From Chlorocebus sabaeus (taxonomy: Eukaryota > Chordata > Mammalia > Primates > Cercopithecidae): DNA of 64,000 bases. Positions 57,972-64,000 of the stretch are shown piece after piece (the first letter of the stretch is position 1; every line of letters starts with the position of its first letter). The stretch covers positions 15,288,500 to 15,352,499 of the forward strand of contig NC_132912.1 in assembly GCF_047675955.1 (NCBI RefSeq), given 5' to 3'. The notes below the pieces were generated by a model. That model was not told the DNA's origin. It searched no databases and was given only the letters and a program-made list of their open reading frames with translations. The position numbers and the translations under genes were made by a program.

Positions 57972-58280
57972 TATTTTTTTTTTTTTTAATTTTTTTATTT
58001 TTTAAAGAGTTTTGCTCGGTCATTCAGGCTGGAGTGCAGTGTTGCTATCTTGGCTCACTGCAACCTCTGGTTCCTGGGCTTAAGCAATCCTCCCACTTCA
58101 GCCTCCTGAGTAGCTGGGACTACAGGTGTGCACCACCACATCTGGCTAATTTTTGTATTTTTAGTAGAGATGGGGTTTCACCATGCTGCTAAGGCTGGTC
58201 GCAAACTCCTGGGCTCAAGTGATCCTCCTGCCTCTTCCTCCCAAGGTGCTGGGGTTGCAGGCATGTGCCCCACACCAGCC
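57972..58280 (-). mobile_element. AluJ-like
   Basis: T-rich start, 'agagttttgctcggtcattc' to 'catgtgccccacaccagcc'. Confidence 0.88.
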
Positions 58281-59030
58281 TAAGTGACTGTTCTTATGCT
58301 GAGATCTGTTAGCACGTCAGACTTCAGAATGCTGGGCAGATGAACACCCAGCCGAATAAAGGGTCAATGGACCATACAGATGACTTCCCTGGATTGACAT
58401 TATTCTAAATGTGATTTCCAAGTCTGCCACTTGCTAGCCATGTGCGCTGAGGACATGCTGAGGATGACACAGAAGAGGAGCTGAACGTCCCTGTGACATC
58501 GCTGAACCACTGGTGCAATCCTAGAGCCACCTGTCTCATGTTTCTTTGTCATGTAAACACTAAATGGCCTTGTCATTTAAACGCTTGTAGCTGGGTACTC
58601 TACTTCTTGCAGCTAATGTATTCTAATGGATATATTTTTCCAGAAAGAGGCTGGAGTGAATTCTACTAGGTCTATACGCTGGGACTCGGAAAGAAATTCC
58701 ACAGTCACTCAGAAATCCTATTGCCAAAAGTTCTATCAATGAAGACGTGACCGTCTGCACTGCGAAATATAGTCATTTCTACTCCTACAGCTACATTCGT
58801 TCAGTGAAAGATGTGGGAACATTTAGGATGGGGCGCAAGGTCACTTGTGCTGGTGCAGGCATGGTCTCGGATGGGGAAACCTGCTGTTGTTTCATTTTTC
58901 AGCTGTGGGCTCTGCCTAATCACTAGCTTTCTTGGGCTGTCATGGCTCTGGCTGAATAATTAGCATGGAGTGAGCACTAGCTCTTTTGAGGAATAATCTT
59001 CTTAAGAGGTATGCACCTCTCAGATCCATG
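58281..59030. other. Unassigned intronic sequence
   Basis: No repeat or ORF recognised; immediately precedes the minisatellite. Confidence 0.4.
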
Positions 59031-59036
59031 GCAAAC

Positions 59037-59427
59037 CCTCATCATCATCATAATCATCATCACCACCACCATCATCACCATCGTCATGACCATCATCACC
59101 ATCATTGTCACCCCATCACCATCACCTTATCACCATCATCACCATTGTCACCCTCATCACCATCATCACCATCACCATCATCATCACCACCATCATCACC
59201 ATTATCACCACTGTCACTCCCATCACCATTATCAACATCGCCATCATCACCATCACCATTATCACCACTGTCACTCCCATCACCATTATCAACATCGCCA
59301 TCATCACCATCACCATTATCACCACTGTCACTCCCATCACCATTATCAACATCGCCATCATCACCATCACCATTATCACCACTGTCACTCCCATCACCAT
59401 CATCACCATCACCATCATCACCATCAG
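59037..59427. repeat. (ATC)n-derived array with 57-bp higher-order unit
   Basis: About 390 bp of cat/cac/atc triplets. From 59224 a 57-bp unit containing 'atcaacatcgccatcatc' and 'accactgtcactcccatc' repeats at 59224, 59281 and 59338, nearly identically. Since 57 is divisible by three, every forward frame stays open, giving His-, Ser/Pro- and Ile/Thr-rich artefact ORFs of 141-170 codons. Confidence 0.97.
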
Positions 59428-60671
59428 GCCTCCTAGATCCCTGAACATGCTAGATTTCTCTAGAAGACAGATGACTTGCTTCCTAGGGCTTTCATCTGCA
59501 TTAAGCAATAATCTCCATAAGTTTCTACCAACTGTATATATAGAATTATCAATACCTAAGTCTATGTTATTGTGTGCTTTAACAAAATCAGCACAGAATC
59601 ACATTAAAATCAAATAAAAAGCCATCAGCCCTTAACCCACATTCTTCAGTATGGCAGAAACAGTGACAGTTTCTACATTTATGACACTGTGGGGTAGTCC
59701 TCTTTTTTTTCCAAATTAAAGTCTATGGCTTTGAGTAGCTAGGTTTCCTTCTTTGGAATTATTTTTTGATGAAATATGTCAGGAGTAAACATTCCTTGTT
59801 AATTATATAGCAAAGTATGTGCCCGGTGGTCAATTATCTAATCATTCTTGTTGAAAGCAATCAAACTGAAGAGCAAAAGTTATGTGCAGATGGTTGGATT
59901 CTCATAGCTGTGGGCAAGTACATTTCAGGGCTGGTTTAAACAAGAATAAAATTAAGGGCAATTCATTGTAACCAATGACCTTCTGTTTGAAGTATGAAAT
60001 CATGAATGTGTTGAATATTAGAAATTAACACGATGACTGTATTCAGCTGCAACACATTCCCTGGGTATTTTTAGGTAGTTTTTGAGAAAGATTCTTAAAT
60101 TTGAGCAACTGATTTTTTTTCCTTTAAGCTTTAGCTGAGCTGTCATAAGACTTACTGAAACAAGTTTTAGGAAAGAAGCAGTTATGGGAAACCATAAAAT
60201 ACTGGCAGACTTATAGAAAGCTTATTCCTTAAACAGATAGCTAGAGGTATTAGGATACATAAGAGCATTAATAAAATTTAATGAGAGACTTCTGAATTTA
60301 CAATAGATATATATATACATTTCCTGAAAGTAGGTCAGAATACAAGCTAATTAGCCCCATCTGGAGAGAAATTTTGTTAATTACCCACCGAGGCCAATAT
60401 CCATCTTGCAATTACATGTCAGAAGGGACTGGGTGGGGAGCACACAAGGATTGCGGGTGGCACAGGCATTAGTCCCCTGCATTGGAAAAATCCTCAGAAT
60501 AAAAGACAGCATAACAGATAATTTACAGAGAATAACTGGGTGTTCTTATAACAGAGAAATTACAAATCTGGAGACATGTGGTAGGACGCTTGCTAAAGAG
60601 CTTGTTGACATAGCGATCTTGCTAAGTGCAGGCTCTGATCCAGAGGTCTGGAGGAAAGCCTGAGAAGGCAG
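59428..60671. other. Unassigned intronic sequence
   Basis: 1.24 kb, AT-rich, free of recognised repeats. An 85-codon ORF at 60406-60663 has no motif. Confidence 0.4.
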
Positions 60672-60675
60672 TTTT

Positions 60676-60735
60676 TTATCTTATCTTATCTTATCTTATC
60701 TTATCTTATCTTATCTTATTTTATTTTATTTTATT
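60676..60735. repeat. (TTATC)8(TTATT)4 pentanucleotide array
   Basis: Eight TTATC units at 60676-60715 followed by four TTATT units, forming the expanded tail of the next Alu. The minus strand reads (GATAA)n. Confidence 0.97.
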
Positions 60736-61015
60736 TGAGGCAGGTTCTCTCTCTGTCACTCAGGCTGGAGTGCAGTGGTGCAATCACAGCTCACTACAGC
60801 TTCGAACTCCTGGCTCAAGTGATCTTCCCACCTCAGCCTCCCGAGTAGCTAGGACCACAGACACATGCCACCATGCCTGGCTAAATTTTTATTTTTTATA
60901 GAGATGGGGTCTTCCTATGTTACCTGAGCAGGTCTCAAACTCCTGAGTTCTAGCGATCTTCTCGCCTTGGCTTCTCAAAACGCTGGGACTACAGGTGTGA
61001 GCCACTGTGCACAGC
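60736..61015 (-). mobile_element. AluJ/S-like with expanded tail
   Basis: 'gaggcaggttctctctctgtc' region to 'gagccactgtgcacagcc'. Confidence 0.9.
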
Positions 61016-61111
61016 CCTGAGAACGCAGTTCCAACGAGCTCCGGTGATGCAGGTGCCGTTCATCAGCAGATCTCACTCTGAGTAGCAACGCCTCTCTAAA
61101 TTATTTGCCCG

Positions 61112-61158
61112 TTTGTGGGTGTGGCAACTCTGTCAGACAGAATTGTCACACCCACAAA
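61112..61158. repeat. 47-bp near-perfect palindrome
   Basis: Arms 61112-61134 and 61136-61158 (23 bp each) are reverse complements except at two positions, with a single-base spacer. They include 'gtgggtgtg' and 'cacacccac'. Confidence 0.97.
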
Positions 61159-61314
61159 ATGCCCTAATGCCACTTCCCACCACGTGGCTGTAGTGCATTC
61201 ACTAGGTGGCTAGGGCTTGAAGCAACTTCAGAAATATGTCTGATATACTCAAGAAGGAATCTGGTCACTTGTCAGACTACAGGCCAGGGGTCAGTGCACT
61301 CAAATGCCTACAGA

Positions 61315-61625
61315 TGGCTGGACGTGGTGGCTCATGCCGGCAACCTCAGCACTTTGGGAAGCCTAGGTGGAAGAGTCTCTTGTGCCTAGGAGTTTAAGAT
61401 CAGTCCTGGCAACACAGCAAGACCACATCTCTACAAAAAATAAAAAATTAAAAAATTAGCTGGGCCATGGTCGCAGGTGCCTGTAGTCCCAGCTACTTAG
61501 GAGGTGGAGGCAGGAGGATCGCTTGAACCCAGGGGCTCGAGGCTGCAGTGAGCCATGGTCATGCCACTACACTCTAGCCTGGGTGACAAAATGAGACCAT
61601 ATCAAAACAACAACAACAACAACAA
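61315..61625 (+). mobile_element. Alu with (CAA)n tail
   Basis: 'ggctggacgtggtggctcatg' to CAA repeats at 61606-61625. Confidence 0.92.
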
Positions 61626-61734
61626 AAATTTCAAATGACTACAGACGCCATTGTGTCCTCGCCTAGAGGGACGTGTTGCTTAGTGACGTAGCTGGTCCCA
61701 AGCTTGAGACCTCTGCACTGACCGTTGTTCCTGC

Positions 61735-62035
61735 CAGGGATGTCCTCTCCCCAAGATAAGTCCACGTTAGGATTCTGGGTGTTAGGATCTCAGCTCAAAT
61801 ATCACTTCTCCAAAGGTTCTGACCAGCTAATGACTCTGCCATCACTCTGCTTAATTGTTTCTCTGCCATCTGAAATAAACTAGCTAATTGTCGGTCTCCT
61901 TCTTCTAGAACAACAGCTTTGTAATTATAGGGCCCTTCCCCGGCTTGTTTTGCCATTGTTTTATCCCAAGAGCCTACAACAGAGTAATGTCTGGCACAGA
62001 GAAGATGTTCAATAAATATTTGCTGACCGAAGGAA
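61735..62035 (+). mobile_element. L2 relic
   Basis: 'ctcagctcaaatatcacttc', 'gagcctacaacagagtaatg' and 'tcaataaatatttgctgacc' are the L2 3' end in order. Confidence 0.75.
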
Positions 62036-62531
62036 CTGTTTGATTTTTTTTCTTCCTAAGTGAAGCCAGGAATAGAATTTCATGGGAAATCTTCCCATTT
62101 TTTAATGTTGGCAGTAAATTCAAACACAACAAACAAATATCCCCAAACCAACCATATGGACCAAACAAAACACATCTGGGAACGGGTGGTTGTTCTGCAT
62201 TCTCAGATCAGCCCATTATTCTATTCAACCACATTAAGTCTTGGCATTGAAGCGGGAATCCACAAAAATCTGATAAACTGGGAAAGGAAGGGGATTCGGA
62301 GTCTGAAGAAATCATGTTTTGTGTCTCCCCCTTCCCTAGGACGTCCCATGAGTGTGGGAAACAGTCAACTCTACTGAGCTAAAGTTCCTTTCTGATAAAG
62401 ACCGGGGTCCCCCACCTCCAGGGCTGCTTTGGGAATAATGGTGTAAAATGTTGGTTTGTAGGAATACCTGTTTTTCTAATGGATAAGCTCAGCTAAGAAC
62501 GAATAGATAAAAACTTTTTTTCTTTTTTTTG
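62036..62531. other. Unassigned intronic sequence
   Basis: ORFs of 64-105 codons on opposite strands (61974-62377) without motifs. Confidence 0.4.
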
Positions 62532-62664
62532 GGCCGGGAGCAGTGGCTCACGCCTGTAATCCCAGCACTTTGGGAAGTTGAGGTGGGCGGATCACGAGGT
62601 CAGGAGATCGAGACCATCCTGGCTAACACAGTGAAACCCTGTCTCTACTAAAAATACAAAAAAT
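62532..62664 (+). mobile_element. Alu left arm, truncated
   Basis: 'ggccgggagcagtggctcac' to 'aaatacaaaaaatta', then AT-rich tandem sequence instead of the right arm. Confidence 0.9.
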
Positions 62665-62730
62665 TATATTGTACATAATATACAATAAGAAATATACAAA
62701 AAATTGTACATGATATACAATAAGAAAATA
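62655..62730. repeat. 35-bp tandem duplication, AT-rich
   Basis: A 25-bp word starting 'attgtacat' occurs at 62668 and 62703 with one difference. It begins with the Alu linker 'atacaaaaaatt'. Confidence 0.9.
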
Positions 62731-62751
62731 AGCCAATTAAAAATTGGGCAA

Positions 62752-63053
62752 GGCCAGGCACAGTGGCTCATGTCTGTGATCCTAGCACTTTGGGAGGCCG
62801 AGTTGGGCAGATCATGAGGTCAGGAGTTTGAGTCCAGCCTGGCCAATATGGCGAAACTCCCGTCTCTACTAAAAATAGAAAAAGTAGCTAGGCATGGTGG
62901 TGCATGCCTGTGGTCCCAGCTACTCAGGAGGCTGAGGCAGGAGAATGGAGTGAACCCAGGAGGTGGAGCTTGCAGTGAGCCGAGATTGCGCCACTGCACT
63001 CCAGCCTGGGCGATGGAGACTCCGTCTCAAAAAGAAAAAACAAAACAAAACAA
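62752..63053 (+). mobile_element. Alu with (CAAAA)n tail
   Basis: 'ggccaggcacagtggctcatg' to 'aaacaaaacaaaacaaaa'. Confidence 0.93.
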
Positions 63054-63327
63054 AATGTTCTTTTTCCTAAAGGATCTAAGTTGTGATCCTATTTGTCTTC
63101 CCCTTCAATTTAGGAAAACTTCAAACTGCATACTGGAAATGGCTGGGCTGCAAGATACAACTACACGTACACGGCATACTGCAGGGGCAAGCCAGACGCT
63201 TCTGTGGAAGCTTCTAGTGAAGTACATTCTGCACATGCCGGGTGTATTCAGGGTGTGTGTGTATGTATGTGCGTAAAAATAATTTTAAAGGGGTGATTCA
63301 AAGGTAGTGGCAAAAAGAACCACGATG
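63054..63327. other. Unassigned intronic sequence
   Basis: Contains a short GT-rich stretch at 63255-63272; nothing else assigned. Confidence 0.4.
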
Positions 63328-63616
63328 GCCTGGCGTGGTGGCTCATGTCTGTAATCCCAGCAATTTGGGAGGCCGAGGTGGGTGGATCACGAGGTCAGGA
63401 GATCGAGACCATCGTGGCCAACATGGTGAAAAACCATCTCTACTAAAAATACAAAAAGTAGCTGGGCATGGTGGCATGTGCCTATAATCCCAGCTATTCG
63501 GGAGGCTGAGGCAGGAGAATGGCTTGAACCAGGGAGTCAGAGGTTGCAGTGAGCTGAGTTCGTGCCACTGCACTCCAGCCTGGTGACAGAGCAAGACTCT
63601 GTCTCAAAAAAAAGGA
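63328..63616 (+). mobile_element. Alu
   Basis: 'ggcctggcgtggtggctcatg' to a short A-tail; likely target duplication 'gaaccacga' (63317-63325 and 63616-63624). Confidence 0.94.
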
Positions 63617-63639
63617 ACCACGACATTAAAAATGTGATA

Positions 63640-63785
63640 CATGGCTGGCAGTGTACTAGGTGCTTTATGTAAATGATCACACTTAGGTCTTATACAACCT
63701 TGGAAGGGAGATTTTACAGATCTCATATTTGAGGCCAGAAGCATTAGGTCCACAGACATGAGTGATTTCCCAAGGACAGGCCCTC
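63640..63785 (+). mobile_element. MIR relic
   Basis: 'ggcagtgtactaggtgcttta' region, 'tgatcacacttaggtcttat' and 'gtgatttcccaaggacag' in MIR order. Confidence 0.7.
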
Positions 63786-64000
63786 TCCTGACATTTACAG
63801 AACTTAAGAAGTTTCAGGCAAGATGAATGCACAAAACTACATTAGAAAGGAAAAAAAAAACCAAAATGTTGATCTTCTTTTAAAAAATCACGTGTTAAGT
63901 GAGTGCTAATATAAAAGAGATTATAGCTCATACAAAAATATAAAACCAAAACAAACTTACAAAAGAAATAAGAAACAAAGCTACAGTTTCAAAATAAATT

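Larger units (their letters stand above)
41955..64000 (-). other. FAM171A1: FAM171A1 gene, 3' part (continues past right edge)
   Basis: The three exons below, read on the minus strand, join in phase into one continuous protein matching the C-terminal ~640 residues of FAM171A1 (astroprincin). This is a single-pass type I membrane protein reported to influence actin stress fibres and cell shape. Within the window the gene has three introns: 44908-46307, 46423-51262 and 51380 to beyond 64000. All splice junctions are GT-AG. The first exons, signal peptide and promoter are not present. I searched the non-Alu parts of 51.4-64 kb for the preceding ectodomain exon and did not find it. The left boundary is an estimate from the poly(A) signal. 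Confidence 0.95.
51380..64000 (-). other. FAM171A1 intron, 3' part only
   Basis: At least 12.6 kb of intron running off the right edge. It contains Alus, a MER2-like Tigger MITE, MIR and L2 relics, the 57-bp minisatellite, the GATAA array and a short palindrome. No further coding exon was recognised. Confidence 0.85.

Noticed and set aside
58986..59617. Histidine-rich, Ser/Pro-rich and Ile-rich ORFs of 128-170 codons
   Set aside because: All are translations of one ATC-triplet array in different frames and strands.
1..64000. CRISPR array, operon, phage or other prokaryotic system
   Set aside because: Introns, Alus, L1, MIR and LTRs show vertebrate nuclear DNA. The periodic arrays seen are microsatellites or minisatellites.

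Overview
This is a window of primate nuclear DNA, almost certainly from an Old World monkey (Cercopithecidae). It is extremely Alu-rich, with about 65 Alu copies or fragments by eye. It also carries L1, L2, MIR, MaLR-type LTR and Tigger-type debris. The lineage call rests on young Alu copies with features I associate with cercopithecid AluYR/AluMacY subfamilies. One near 24.2 kb lacks the 12 bases normally found between 'gagacca' and 'cggtgaaa'. Several copies read 'gagatccggcc' near the right end. The one clear gene encodes a protein very close to human FAM171A1, with scattered substitutions as I recall the human sequence.

Gene content: the only convincing protein-coding gene is the 3' part of FAM171A1 (astroprincin) on the minus strand. 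Three coding exons can be placed to the base with matching splice phases. The antepenultimate exon (51263-51379) covers the end of the ectodomain. A 115-nt exon (46308-46422) carries the transmembrane helix. The large terminal exon (43221-44907 coding) encodes the cytoplasmic tail and stop. A roughly 1.25-kb 3' UTR ends near an AATAAA at 41974-41979 (minus strand). The earlier exons, start codon and promoter lie beyond the right edge.

Layout: 1-41.9 kb is intergenic sequence downstream of FAM171A1. In human the next gene on that side is NMT2, but no NMT2 exon or promoter is visible. This stretch holds an L1 3' end, dense Alus, several MaLR LTRs (9.2, 11.1-11.9, 19.8-20.4, 20.8-21.8 and 33.2 kb), an ERV1-type solitary LTR near 30 kb, an LTR-like element inserted into an Alu at 34 kb, a long (TTCC)n tract near 23 kb and a Tigger-family copy with a folded-back end at 38.7 kb. 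From 41.9 to 64 kb is the gene, mostly introns, with an (ATC)n-derived 57-bp minisatellite at 59 kb, a GATAA pentanucleotide array at 60.7 kb and a 47-bp near-perfect palindrome at 61.1 kb.

Nearly all other open reading frames are antisense or sense reads through Alu, microsatellite or LTR sequence and are not genes. I see no rRNA, tRNA gene, CRISPR array or prokaryote-type system. The more interesting observations are structural: an Alu-linked copy of an intronic segment 11.5 kb away, an inverted duplication of a transposon end, serial Alu insertion at one target site, and repeat arrays with possible transcription-factor sites.
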